Shown here: positions 28,741 through 36,479 of the stretch, piece by piece
Position numbering within the stretch: the stretch's first letter is position 1
Layout: each line of letters opens with the position of its first letter
DNA from: Mycobacterium simulans
Lineage (GTDB): Bacteria > Actinomycetota > Actinomycetes > Mycobacteriales > Mycobacteriaceae
NCBI RefSeq assembly: GCF_900232995.1
Contig: NZ_OCVX01000007.1
Location: forward strand, 645,835-709,834
Direction of reading: 5' to 3'
Length of the DNA stretch: 64,000 nucleotides
Notes under the pieces: model-generated
What the model saw: the letters and a program-made list of their open reading frames with translations, nothing else
What the model was told of the DNA's origin: nothing
Databases searched by the model: none
Translations under genes and position numbers: made by a program

Positions 28741-29762
28741 CGAGAGACCACCCGCACCGACAGTTCGTGCAGGTGCTCACGCGCAGGCGAGGGCGGAAAC
28801 ACGCCCAACGTCCGGCTGGCGTTCTCGGCGGCCTCGATAGCGACGGCGCGGGCTGCCCGGGTGGCTCCACTGTGCACCAGGTCGGCCTGCAGTGCGGCGC
28901 TAGATGTCTGCCCCGAGAACCACATCTCACGAGCGCCCGGCCGCATGGCCAGCCATTCGATCACCGGCCAGGTCGGGATCCGCCGCTCGAGGTCGCCGCA
29001 GGCCTTCTTGCCCAGCACGGCGCCACCCTCGACGTCGCGCACGTCGTCCATGATCTGGAATGCCAAGGCGAGTTGGTCGGCGTACCGCATCAGGGCGCGC
29101 AGCCGATCCGGGTCTACGCCGCCCGCCGTGCCGCCGTACGAGCAGGCCAACCGAAACAGGGTGCCGGTCTTCGCGCCGGCCACGAGTCGATAGTGCCGGC
29201 GCAGGGCGGACGCGTTGATGGCCGGTGGCAGGGTCTCGACGAGCTGGCCGAAGGACAGGTCCGAGAGCCGGTCGAGGTAGCTGACGCCGGCCGCATCGCC
29301 GAGTCGCGCGAACACCGCCGGGTTGTCGGACAACACCCGAGCGAGTATCTGTAAAGCGGTGCCCGCCAGATGAAATCCGGCCCGCGCGGCGACCCGGACG
29401 CCGAACGCGGCCGGCACCGACGCCGCGTCGCGCCGTTGCAGCGACCCGTCACAGACGTCGTCGTGCATCAGCGATGCCTCATGGAACATCTCGATCGCAC
29501 AAGCCAGGTCGACGGCGTCGAACAGCGGCACAGCGGCGGCCATTGGCAGCAGGCGGGTACAGGCCAGCCCCAGGCCGGCCCGGATCCGCTTGCCGGGGGC
29601 CGCGAGGACATGGCGGTAGATGGCGTCGAAAGCGCCGCCAGTGATGAGGATTTCGTGCAGCCGATCGGCTACGAGGGCCAATTGATCGGCGACGGAGTCG
29701 GCCGCCAACGTCGCCGGGTCCAACGTGGCCGCGTGGGCGTGCTGTTTGGCTGTCGTGTGCAT
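28737..29762 (-). CDS. Polyprenyl diphosphate synthase (GGPP/FPP type)
   Basis: 341 residues of a trans-isoprenyl diphosphate synthase. The first aspartate-rich motif is SLMHDDVCDGSLQRR (DDVCD at 101-105), the second IMDDVRD (about 239-245), and GKRIRAGLGLA carries the N-terminal substrate lysine and arginine. The enzyme extends IPP onto an allylic primer; its chain length cannot be fixed by eye, but the bulk before DDVCD fits C15-C20 products. It is the first gene of the five-gene operon, starting at ATG 29760-29762, and feeds the following phytoene/squalene-type synthase. Confidence 0.92.
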   Translation of the reverse strand: MHTTAKQHAHAATLDPATLAADSVADQLALVADRLHEILITGGAFDAIYRHVLAAPGKRIRAGLGLACTRLLPMAAAVPLFDAVDLACAIEMFHEASLMHDDVCDGSLQRRDAASVPAAFGVRVAARAGFHLAGTALQILARVLSDNPAVFARLGDAAGVSYLDRLSDLSFGQLVETLPPAINASALRRHYRLVAGAKTGTLFRLACSYGGTAGGVDPDRLRALMRYADQLALAFQIMDDVRDVEGGAVLGKKACGDLERRIPTWPVIEWLAMRPGAREMWFSGQTSSAALQADLVHSGATRAARAVAIEAAENASRTLGVFPPSPAREHLHELSVRVVSR

Positions 29763-30150
29763 GATGGGTTAACGCTTGGGCACCCTATGGCGCAGTCTGG
29801 GCACTGCTACCTACCTGGACGGTCAGGTGTTCCAGATCTCCACATGGCGACTTCGCCGGCGACGAAGATAAGGAACGAAAGCGTCTTCTCCTCCCCCTGA
29901 TTAGAACAGCACCTGATGTGCTACGCGCCGTTAACCAGCAGCGTTGGGCAACATCGGGTATCTGTTCCATGGTGCATGCGGCCCGGAGGAGTCGCCATCC
30001 CACGATCGGTCGGAAATGTGGTCCACCGATGGGAGTAGCCCGATGTCCCCCCGTCGGGGGCCTAGCGCGTCGCGGAACAGGCTCCTCACCGGTCGGTACG
30101 TCGAATTACTTAGGGCCACAACGCGATCGGCCCGTCAATCCTCTTGTGGC
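29763..30150. other. Intergenic region upstream of the isoprenoid operon
   Basis: About 390 bases between the start of the polyprenyl synthase gene and the stop of the phosphatase gene, both on the minus strand. It must hold the phosphatase terminator and the operon promoter. A short C5/G5 hairpin lies near 30048-30060. I could not assign a clear sigma-factor consensus and found no convincing small gene. Confidence 0.6.
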
Positions 30151-31728
30151 CTAACCAGACGTACCGCCGCGCGGTTTGGTCAGGGTGAACTGATCGATCA
30201 TCGTCACTCCGCCGAACGGCCCAGTCACCGCGTAGTACGTAGCCTTGATCGATGTGTTGCCGCCCGGCTGACCCGGGTCGACATCGAAAACCCCGAAGCC
30301 GTATGGATTATCGCGGTCGCGGAACGCCGACCACGGTGCATCCTCCACCACGCGGATCGATGGTCTGCGTCCGGTCGCGGGGTCGACATCGCCGACGCCG
30401 GTGATCACGCGGCATCGGGGCTGAGCGAACAGCAATGCGTTGGTGGGATTGGCTGTCCCGCCACCGCCGATCACGAGGTGGACCGTTCCCCGCGTGGCGT
30501 CGACAAGGTCGGTGCGGGTGTCGGCGGGCATCGGCGTTCGGGTTGCGGTATCCAGCGTTCCGCGCAATGGATGTGATCGTTCGTAGTGGTGTTCGTGGCC
30601 GCAGACCACCAGATCGACCCCGAACTGGTCGAACAGCGGCAGCCATTCCTGGCGGATCCCGAGATCGGCACCGTTGGAGTTGCCGCGTTCGCCGGTTGAG
30701 ATTGCCGTTTGATGCATGCAGACGACGACCCAGTCGACCGACGGGTCGCGCCGCGCTTCAGCGAGTTCGGCTTGCAGCCAACGCTTTTGCTCGCCTGCGG
30801 AGTACCCATGCACGTAGGAATTGCCGCCGTCCTGGTAGCACACGTCATCGTTGTTCAAACTGATAACGCGGACTGAGCCGGCGGTAAACGAGTACCACAG
30901 GCCACGCAGTTCCTGCCTGGATCCCGAATCAGGTACGGCGAAGTAGGTCTGGTAGGCGCCGTAACCGATTGGCCCGTTACCCAATTCATTCTCGTGGTTG
31001 CCCGCCGCCGGCATCCATGGCCGATAACGCGCCGAGCGGGTGTTGTTGTCGAACCAGTCCGACCAGGTGCGTATCCGGTCCTGCGCGAGGTTGGCGTAGC
31101 ACAGGTCCCCGTTGACCAGGTTGAACAGCGGAGCCATCCGTTCGATCGCGATCGTGGTATCGCCGGACCCGGGTGTCCCATTGCTGTCGCTGACATATTT
31201 GCCGTCGACCAACTTGCCTAGAGACGGGGTACCTTGATCGCCAAAGCTGGTAAATCGCAGTGGCTTTCGCCCTAACGGCGCGGTCCGTACGGTTCCCAGC
31301 TCCGGGTTAGTGCCGTCGTGCACAGCGGCATACACATAGTCGGTGTCCGGGGTCAGGTTGGTCAAGCGGGCGTGGTTGACGCGAATCTCTGTGTTGGACT
31401 TCGCATCCCGGTAGGTTCGGGTTTCGGCCGTGATGGTCCGACCAAAGCCCGACGTCGGCGCGCCCAGCATCACGCGCGGATTGCGGACGGCTTCGGTGGT
31501 ATGCCAAGACACCACGACCTCGGTGCTGGCGTTGCGGCCGAATTGCAGATGCAGACCGCCTACCGGCGGCGCGCCACTTCGATCGGGCTGGTACCAGACC
31601 GCGGGTCCGCGTGGCTGCGACCACAACAGCGAAGCCCCGCCCACTCCGACTCCCGTGCCAACAATGGCGGACGCGGCGCCCGTCGTCAGCAACCTCCGGC
31701 GGCTGATGATCGGGTTGACGTCGCTCAC
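30151..31728 (-). CDS. Exported purple acid phosphatase-type metallophosphoesterase (Rv2577 type)
   Basis: 525 residues. The N-terminus has a twin-arginine signal (IISRRRLLTTGAASAIVGTG). A fibronectin-like domain follows (LHLQFGRNASTEVVVSWHTT). The catalytic domain shows purple acid phosphatase metal ligands: FTSFGDQGTPS, VNGDLCYAN, PAAGNHENELGNG, VVCMHQTAI and VVCGHEHHYERSHPL. It probably cleaves phosphate monoesters outside the membrane. Length and order match Rv2577. It lies 59 bases downstream of the patatin gene on the same strand; a hairpin separates them. Confidence 0.94.
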   Translation of the reverse strand: MSDVNPIISRRRLLTTGAASAIVGTGVGVGGASLLWSQPRGPAVWYQPDRSGAPPVGGLHLQFGRNASTEVVVSWHTTEAVRNPRVMLGAPTSGFGRTITAETRTYRDAKSNTEIRVNHARLTNLTPDTDYVYAAVHDGTNPELGTVRTAPLGRKPLRFTSFGDQGTPSLGKLVDGKYVSDSNGTPGSGDTTIAIERMAPLFNLVNGDLCYANLAQDRIRTWSDWFDNNTRSARYRPWMPAAGNHENELGNGPIGYGAYQTYFAVPDSGSRQELRGLWYSFTAGSVRVISLNNDDVCYQDGGNSYVHGYSAGEQKRWLQAELAEARRDPSVDWVVVCMHQTAISTGERGNSNGADLGIRQEWLPLFDQFGVDLVVCGHEHHYERSHPLRGTLDTATRTPMPADTRTDLVDATRGTVHLVIGGGGTANPTNALLFAQPRCRVITGVGDVDPATGRRPSIRVVEDAPWSAFRDRDNPYGFGVFDVDPGQPGGNTSIKATYYAVTGPFGGVTMIDQFTLTKPRGGTSG

Positions 31729-31749
31729 CTGTCCTTCATACCGGCGCCG

Positions 31750-31767
31750 GTTTACCCGGCGGTAAAC
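31750..31767. terminator. Small hairpin between patatin and phosphatase genes
   Basis: GTTTACC-CGGC-GGTAAAC is a perfect 7-base stem with a 4-base loop. It sits about 20 bases past the patatin stop and about 22 bases before the phosphatase start. It could be a weak terminator or an operator for the phosphatase gene; position alone cannot decide. Confidence 0.45.
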
Positions 31768-31787
31768 GGCCCCCGGCTCGGTGGGCC

Positions 31788-32783
31788 CTAATGGCGATGC
31801 GGCTCCAGCAATTCGGCCTGGCCAACCGCCGGAGGGTTGGCGGCCAACCAGGAGCGGGTCGCCGCATGCGAGCGCTCGATCAACGATGCGGCGTGCGAGA
31901 AGTCCACCCCGGAGATGGCCACTGGACAGAGCGGCCGGATAACGCGCAGGTCGACGGCTTGCTCAAAGCGGGCGACGTCGACCGCGAGGCGATGATTGAC
32001 GGCAATGGTCATCGCGTGCAGCGCCATGTTCATTGCCGTCTTTGGTGACGCGGGTAGGTCGCACGAGTAGCCGGTCGGCAGCACCCAGACTCGGTCGGCG
32101 CCAAGCGCGACGGCATGCGACACCGGGGTGTTGTTCACGACGCCGCCGTCCATGAAGTCGCGCCCGTCGATGCTCACCGGAGGAAATACGCCGGGGATGG
32201 CCGCGCTGGCCGCGATAGCGTCGACCGCGTTTCCTGACGACAGCAGAACATCGGTGCCCGATACCACGTCGGTGGCCACGACATGCAGCGGGATCGGTGC
32301 ATCCTCGAGTCGGGTGAATTCAAGGTTGTCCGCCAGCACCCGGCGCAAACCGCTGTTGGGTACCAGGTGCGTCCGGCGACCGAGCATCCCCAGCGCCCCT
32401 GCGATCGGGTGGGTGGGGAAGATGTCTTTGCGCGTCAACGAGATCCACAGGTCGGCGAGCCCGCGAATTCCGGCGGCATCGGGCCGCGACGCGATCCAGC
32501 CGCCGTTGACCGCACCAACGGACGTGCCGACGATGAGGTCCGGAGTTATCCCTTCGTCGGCCAGGGCGAGCAGCATCCCAACGTGAATCGCGCCGAGGCT
32601 GGCGCCCCCGGACAACACGAATGCTGTGGGCACAAGCGCATCGTAAGGATTGGGTGCATCGTTAGGGACTTTTGCGTCAAATTCGGCGGGTAACGAATCC
32701 GGTAGCGTTTTCGATATGACGAACGTGCGAACAATGGCAAGCGCAGTCTGGGCTTTGGTGGTTGCGGGAACCTTCGTGCTCAC
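31788..32783 (-). CDS. Patatin-like phospholipase
   Basis: Up to 331 residues. The patatin catalytic dyad is clear: FVLSGGASLGAIHVGML forms the oxyanion hole, VGTSVGAVNGGWIAS carries the nucleophile serine in GxSxG, and RDFMDGGVVNNTPVS holds the aspartate in DGG. Such enzymes release fatty acids from lipids. The start is uncertain: the longest frame begins at 32783 and overlaps the divergent secreted-protein gene by 68 bases, while GTG 32631-32633 (MPTAFVLSGG) would start right at the domain. I do not recall a patatin gene at this position in H37Rv. Confidence 0.88.
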   Translation of the reverse strand: MSTKVPATTKAQTALAIVRTFVISKTLPDSLPAEFDAKVPNDAPNPYDALVPTAFVLSGGASLGAIHVGMLLALADEGITPDLIVGTSVGAVNGGWIASRPDAAGIRGLADLWISLTRKDIFPTHPIAGALGMLGRRTHLVPNSGLRRVLADNLEFTRLEDAPIPLHVVATDVVSGTDVLLSSGNAVDAIAASAAIPGVFPPVSIDGRDFMDGGVVNNTPVSHAVALGADRVWVLPTGYSCDLPASPKTAMNMALHAMTIAVNHRLAVDVARFEQAVDLRVIRPLCPVAISGVDFSHAASLIERSHAATRSWLAANPPAVGQAELLEPHRH

Positions 32784-33153
32784 TCCCGCGGCTGCACATG
32801 CGGATCCGGCCGGCCACCAGGTGACCTACACGATCACCAGCACCGGCAACCTCACCGGCAACGTCCGGTACATCAACAGCGACCCGCCCAGCCAAGCGGC
32901 CTTCAACGCCAACTCGTCGCAGTACCTGAGCACCGTGCAGACGGCGTTCACTCCCGACCAGCCGTTGGTTTACACCGCCACACTGGCTAACCCGAACCAG
33001 TGGGCGTTCGTCGCCGCCAGCGGCGGGGGCAAAATGCCCGATTTTAGCTCGGGTGCGGTTGCCGGACTGCATTGCGAAATCGCCGTCGACGGCCCGGTGG
33101 GAGTGACACAAAACGCCACCACCGGCGTGACGTGCTCGACGCGGCCCTGGTAG
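32716..33153 (+). CDS. Small secreted protein (Rv2576c type)
   Basis: 145 residues from ATG 32716. A classical signal peptide (VWALVVAGTFVLTPAAAHA) is cut after AHA-DP. The mature part of about 115 residues is rich in Thr, Ser and Asn (YTITSTGNLTGNVRYINS) and has two cysteines near the C-terminus (GLHCEIAVDG and GVTCSTRPW) that could form a disulfide. This is a beta-rich secreted mycobacterial protein of unknown function. It matches the Rv2576c position. Confidence 0.85.
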   Translation: MTNVRTMASAVWALVVAGTFVLTPAAAHADPAGHQVTYTITSTGNLTGNVRYINSDPPSQAAFNANSSQYLSTVQTAFTPDQPLVYTATLANPNQWAFVAASGGGKMPDFSSGAVAGLHCEIAVDGPVGVTQNATTGVTCSTRPW

Positions 33154-33195
33154 CCGGCGCGATCGGACAGCGTCATATACCAGGTCACATACCAG

Positions 33196-33903
33196 TCAGT
33201 GCGCCAGTGATGCTTCGAGCCATTCGTTGGCTTCCGGATCGTCGGTGTCCAGCCGCAGGCCGACCTGGTCGAGTAGGGATTTGAGTTCCTCGCCGCTGAC
33301 CCGATGCGCTTGAAACTGTTGGGTCAGCTTGCCTTCGTCGTCCTCCATTGTGAATTCGCCAGCGACAAACCCGGCCTCGTTGGTGAGGATGGTCATGGTC
33401 TGGCGCATCGTGCCTACGGTCCGGTGGTAGGTGCCCCGCGGCCATTGGGTGAACCAATGCGGTGATCTCCACTGGATGATGGCTTTTCCGGTCGGCTTGA
33501 GATGGTGTGCGACTGTGGCCAACATGTCGCGGCGCAATTCCGTACCCGGATAGTTGAGCAGACTGCTGCACAGCAGGACGGCGTCGAATTTCTCGCCTAG
33601 TCGCAACTTCTCGATGCTGGATCGGATGGTGCGGGCGTGCTGAACATGGGCGAGCATGTCGGTCGAGTCGTCCACCGCGGTAACTTGGTGGCCGAGTTCG
33701 GCCAGCGGGTCGGCGATCCGCCCGGCGCCGGCTCCGAGGTCCAACACCGTGCTGCTCGGCTCGAGCAGCGCCGCGATGATGTCGACCTCGGCCGTCCCCG
33801 GCACCCGACGATAGATCTCGATCAGGCTGCCATCTTTCGCTACCGGGCTGGCTGCCGGGCTCACCGGGTGCTCGTCCATGTTGATGGGCATCATGCCATC
33901 CAC
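33196..33903 (-). CDS. Class I SAM-dependent methyltransferase
   Basis: 235 residues. Motif I is VLDLGAGAGRIADPLAELGH, followed by the acidic strand TAVDDSTDMLAHV and FDAVLLCSSLLNYPG. The acceptor is unknown. It starts at GTG 33903 or ATG 33894; GGCAGGTGG just upstream favours 33894. It lies 84 bases downstream of a 26-residue peptide gene on the same strand and converges on the secreted-protein gene. I do not recall it between Rv2576c and Rv2575 in H37Rv, so it belongs to an accessory block. Confidence 0.88.
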   Translation of the reverse strand: MDGMMPINMDEHPVSPAASPVAKDGSLIEIYRRVPGTAEVDIIAALLEPSSTVLDLGAGAGRIADPLAELGHQVTAVDDSTDMLAHVQHARTIRSSIEKLRLGEKFDAVLLCSSLLNYPGTELRRDMLATVAHHLKPTGKAIIQWRSPHWFTQWPRGTYHRTVGTMRQTMTILTNEAGFVAGEFTMEDDEGKLTQQFQAHRVSGEELKSLLDQVGLRLDTDDPEANEWLEASLAH

Positions 33904-33986
33904 CTGCCATCAATGTGGCCTGGGAGAGAACTTCGGTGGCCGCGCGAATCACGCGGGCCGGCGAGGCCGACCCGGGTGATTCGTTC

Positions 33987-34067
33987 TCAATCCGCGATGT
34001 CGTCGACGATGAATGAGATCAACGAGTACGTCGTTTCGTCTGCGTTGAACAAGATCTCGTGGGACAT
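33987..34067 (-). CDS. 26-residue acidic peptide with a strong ribosome-binding site
   Basis: ATG 34065-34067 is preceded by GAGGAGG with a six-base gap, one of the best ribosome-binding sites in the window. The peptide begins MSHEILFNADETTYSL and ends FIVDDIAD before TGA. It has seven acidic residues, a hydrophobic Tyr-Ser-Leu-Ile-Ser-Phe-Ile-Val stretch, no cysteine, lysine or arginine, and no signal peptide. The next gene downstream is a methyltransferase. It could be a leader peptide, a substrate for that enzyme (a ribosomal peptide precursor) or a small regulator. I recognise no family. Confidence 0.6.
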   Translation of the reverse strand: MSHEILFNADETTYSLISFIVDDIAD

Positions 34068-34081
34068 GTCCGCCTCCTCAA

Positions 34082-34111
34082 CTTTTGTTCCGCATCGCTC
34101 TTTTGTTCCGC
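34082..34111 (-). repeat. Two 12-base direct repeats ahead of the micro-peptide gene
   Basis: On the minus strand GCGGAACAAAAG occurs twice, 18 bases apart (34100-34111 and 34082-34093), ending just upstream of the peptide's ribosome-binding site. The spacing and position suggest a regulator-binding or translational control element. Confidence 0.6.
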
Positions 34112-34179
34112 GTCGTCCGCGGTAATCAATCAAATGATCGTTATGTTTCGACGTGATGGGAATCCCCCGGGCGGACGCC

Positions 34180-34209
34180 ATTCGTGTCCTCCGATCGGGG
34201 GACACGAAT
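34180..34209. terminator. Hairpin after the XRE-cupin regulator gene
   Basis: ATTCGTGTCC (34180-34189) pairs perfectly with GGACACGAAT (34200-34209), and the 10-base centre contains the palindrome CCGATCGG. It lies 24 bases after the regulator stop on the minus strand and would separate that gene from the micro-peptide/methyltransferase transcript. Confidence 0.65.
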
Positions 34210-34232
34210 GGTCCCCCCGATCGTAAGTGCCT

Positions 34233-34757
34233 TCAGCGGGTGCGGTGTTCGTTGTGGGTGACGACGATCACTTCAGCCGGCGCGGCCCCGAGCGCTCTTA
34301 GCTTGTGGCTCACCGATGCGTCGAAATAGGCGCTGTCACCGGTGTCGAGCGTGAGGGTCTGGTCCCCGTAGTCGAGCTCGACACTGCCGGCGTGCACGAA
34401 CACGAACTCCTGGCCTGCGTGCTCGGGATGCGGATCCTCGGAGTGGTGGACCGTTGGTCGAACCACGAACGGCGACATGGATTTTCCAAGGAGTGTTGAT
34501 GCCAGCGCTCGGTAGCGCTCGCTACCGGATTGCTGGGCCCGGTCGACGGTGATCTTCTCCTCGGCTGCGTCGTCGGAAAATAGTCGCCCGACATCGACGT
34601 CGAGTGCGCGCGCGACCTTGAGCGCCACCGCTATCGACGGCGTGCTTTGCCCGCGCTCGATCTTGGACAAGTAGCTCTTGGTCAGCCCTGCCTGTTCGGC
34701 GAGTTTCTCCAAGGTGAGGCCGCGTTGCCTGCGGACCGCCCGCAGCAGTGCTGTCAC
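34233..34757 (-). CDS. XRE-family regulator with C-terminal cupin sensor
   Basis: 174 residues. An N-terminal helix-turn-helix is plain (LAEQAGLTKSYLSKIERGQS, about residues 18-37). A cupin domain follows, with QEFVFVHAGSVELDYGD and LDTGDSAYFDASVSHKLRAL supplying the two cupin motifs. Proteins of this layout sense a small ligand in the cupin pocket and often control adjacent catabolic genes. It is divergent from the aldolase gene with a 48-base gap that holds a symmetric site. Confidence 0.92.
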   Translation of the reverse strand: MTALLRAVRRQRGLTLEKLAEQAGLTKSYLSKIERGQSTPSIAVALKVARALDVDVGRLFSDDAAEEKITVDRAQQSGSERYRALASTLLGKSMSPFVVRPTVHHSEDPHPEHAGQEFVFVHAGSVELDYGDQTLTLDTGDSAYFDASVSHKLRALGAAPAEVIVVTHNEHRTR

Positions 34758-34766
34758 CGCAGCTCC

Positions 34767-34789
34767 TAGGACACAAAGTTTCCTATAGT
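34767..34789 (+). promoter_or_regulatory. Candidate operator and -10 of the aldolase promoter
   Basis: TAGGA (34767-34771) and TCCTA (34781-34785) form an inverted repeat with a nine-base spacer. TATAGT at 34784-34789 is a good -10, placing transcription start about 10 bases before ATG 34806, a near-leaderless message. A regulator bound here would block both divergent genes. Confidence 0.5.
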
Positions 34790-34805
34790 GCTACTAGTGT
34801 GTCAC

Positions 34806-35591
34806 ATGGCGACCAGTTTCACCGTCTCGAAATCCGAATTGATGCGTCGGGCCCAAGAACGGCTTTCCGCCGAGGCAGCCGATTCGCAGCTCACCATCCG
34901 CCAGAAGCTAGCGCTGACTTGTCGTGCGTTGTTCGATGCCGGACACGACTCCGGCTTGGCCGGCCAAATCACCGCCCGGGCCGAGAAGGCCGGGACCTAC
35001 TACACCCAGCGGCTGGGTCTCGGGTTCGACGAGATCACCGAAGACAATCTGCTGCTGGTCGACGAGGACCTCAATGTGCTCGACGGCTCGGGAATGTCCA
35101 ACCCCGCCAACCGTTTTCACAGCTGGATCTATCGCGCACGCCCCGATGTGCACTGCATCGTGCACACTCACCCCTTCCACGTGGCGGCACTGTCGATGCT
35201 GGAGGTGCCGTTGATCGTGTCCCACATGGACACCACACCGCTCTACGACGACTGTGCGTTTCTTGCCGCCTGGCCCGGTGTGCCGGTCGGCAACGAGGAG
35301 GGGGAGATCATCACGGCAGCACTCGGCGACAAGAAGGCGGTCCTGCTGGCGCACCACGGCCAGGTTGTGGCCGGCGCCAGCATCGAGGAGGCGTGCTCGC
35401 TTGCGGTGCTCATCGAGCGCGCGGCAAAGCTGCAACTGGCGGCCATGGCTGCTGGCACCGTCAAAGAACTCCCGGAAGAACTTGCGCGTGAGGCCCATGA
35501 CTGGACGCTGACGCCCGCGCGCAGCAGGGCGAACTTCGCCTATTACGCCCGTCGTGCCCTGGCCCGGCATCCCGACGCGCTCACCAACTAG
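34806..35591 (+). CDS. Class II aldolase/adducin family protein
   Basis: 261 residues from ATG 34806. The zinc-binding histidines are in CIVHTHPFHVAAL, with another in LAHHGQVVAG; SGMSNPANRFHSWIY precedes them. The family contains fuculose- and ribulose-phosphate aldolases and epimerases as well as related decarboxylases. The substrate is unknown. The next gene, a DapA-family lyase, starts 15 bases after the stop, and the divergent XRE-cupin gene probably regulates both, so this looks like a small catabolic operon for a sugar acid or hydroxy-acid. Confidence 0.9.
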   Translation: MATSFTVSKSELMRRAQERLSAEAADSQLTIRQKLALTCRALFDAGHDSGLAGQITARAEKAGTYYTQRLGLGFDEITEDNLLLVDEDLNVLDGSGMSNPANRFHSWIYRARPDVHCIVHTHPFHVAALSMLEVPLIVSHMDTTPLYDDCAFLAAWPGVPVGNEEGEIITAALGDKKAVLLAHHGQVVAGASIEEACSLAVLIERAAKLQLAAMAAGTVKELPEELAREAHDWTLTPARSRANFAYYARRALARHPDALTN

Positions 35592-35606
35592 ATTCGAGGA
35601 GCCGCA

Positions 35607-36479
35607 GTGCCCAAAATCCACGGCGTCATCGCCTATCCGATCACCCCGTTCGTCGACAACGGCATCGACACCACGCGGCTGGCCGCACTCGTCGAGCGGC
35701 TCGTGTCTTCCGGTGTCCACGCGATTGCCCCGCTTGGCAGCACCGGCGAATTGGCGTATCTCGAGGAGCCGGAATTCGACACGGTGGTCGACACCACGAT
35801 CGCGACGGTGGCGGGCCGGCTGCCGGTGATCGTCGGCGTGTCAGATGTGACTACTGCCAAGGCAATTCGGCGCGCCCAGTATGCGCAGCAGGCCGGTGCC
35901 GACGCGGTGATGATTCTGCCGGTGTCGTATTGGAAGCTCACTGAGCGCGAGATCGTCCAGCACTACCGCAGCATCGGCGAGGCGATCGACATACCGATCA
36001 TGGCCTACAACAATCCGGCTACCAGCGGCGTGGACATGAGCCCCGAACTGCTGGTCACCATGTTCGAGACCATTGACGCCGTCACCATGGTCAAGGAATC
36101 CACCGGCGACTTGTCCCGCATGCAACGCATTACCGAACTCAGCGGCGGCCAGTTGCCCTTCTACAACGGCAGCAACCCATTGGTGCTCGAGGCGCTGAAG
36201 GCCGGTGCGTCTGGATGGTGCACCGCGGCACCCAATCTGAGGCCGCAGCCATGCATCGACCTCTATGAAGCGGTGCGGGCCGGCGATCTCGAGAAGGCGG
36301 GGGCCCAATACGACGATCTCAAGCCGCTGCTGCAGTTCATCGTCGCGGGCGGACTGGCCACCACGGTCAAGGCCGGGCTGGATCTGCTTGGTTTCCCGGT
36401 CGGGGATCCGCGGCCGCCCCTGCTGCCGCTGGACGAGCAAGGGCGTGCCGAGTTGCAGGGCTTATTGACCGGCGCCTAG
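35607..36479 (+). CDS. DapA/N-acetylneuraminate lyase family aldolase
   Basis: 290 residues of a TIM-barrel class I aldolase. The conserved APLGSTGELAYLEEPEF loop, the tyrosine of IMAYNNPATSG and the Schiff-base lysine of TMVKESTGDLSRM are all present. Family members act on dihydrodipicolinate precursors, sialic acid, ketodeoxygluconate or hydroxybenzylidene-pyruvates. It is unlikely to be the housekeeping DapA, given its partner aldolase and local regulator. The start is GTG 35607 with GAGGAG upstream. It converges on the P450 gene with an 18-base overlap of coding ends. Confidence 0.92.
   Translation: MPKIHGVIAYPITPFVDNGIDTTRLAALVERLVSSGVHAIAPLGSTGELAYLEEPEFDTVVDTTIATVAGRLPVIVGVSDVTTAKAIRRAQYAQQAGADAVMILPVSYWKLTEREIVQHYRSIGEAIDIPIMAYNNPATSGVDMSPELLVTMFETIDAVTMVKESTGDLSRMQRITELSGGQLPFYNGSNPLVLEALKAGASGWCTAAPNLRPQPCIDLYEAVRAGDLEKAGAQYDDLKPLLQFIVAGGLATTVKAGLDLLGFPVGDPRPPLLPLDEQGRAELQGLLTGA

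Noticed and set aside
22556-29762. A classical carotenoid cluster
   Set aside because: No phytoene desaturase, lycopene cyclase or other crt genes are present in the window, so I describe it only as an isoprenoid-MmpL operon.
33185-33952. 255-residue minus-strand frame overlapping the methyltransferase
   Set aside because: It is a shifted frame rich in Arg, His and Gly; the other frame has the SAM-binding motif.
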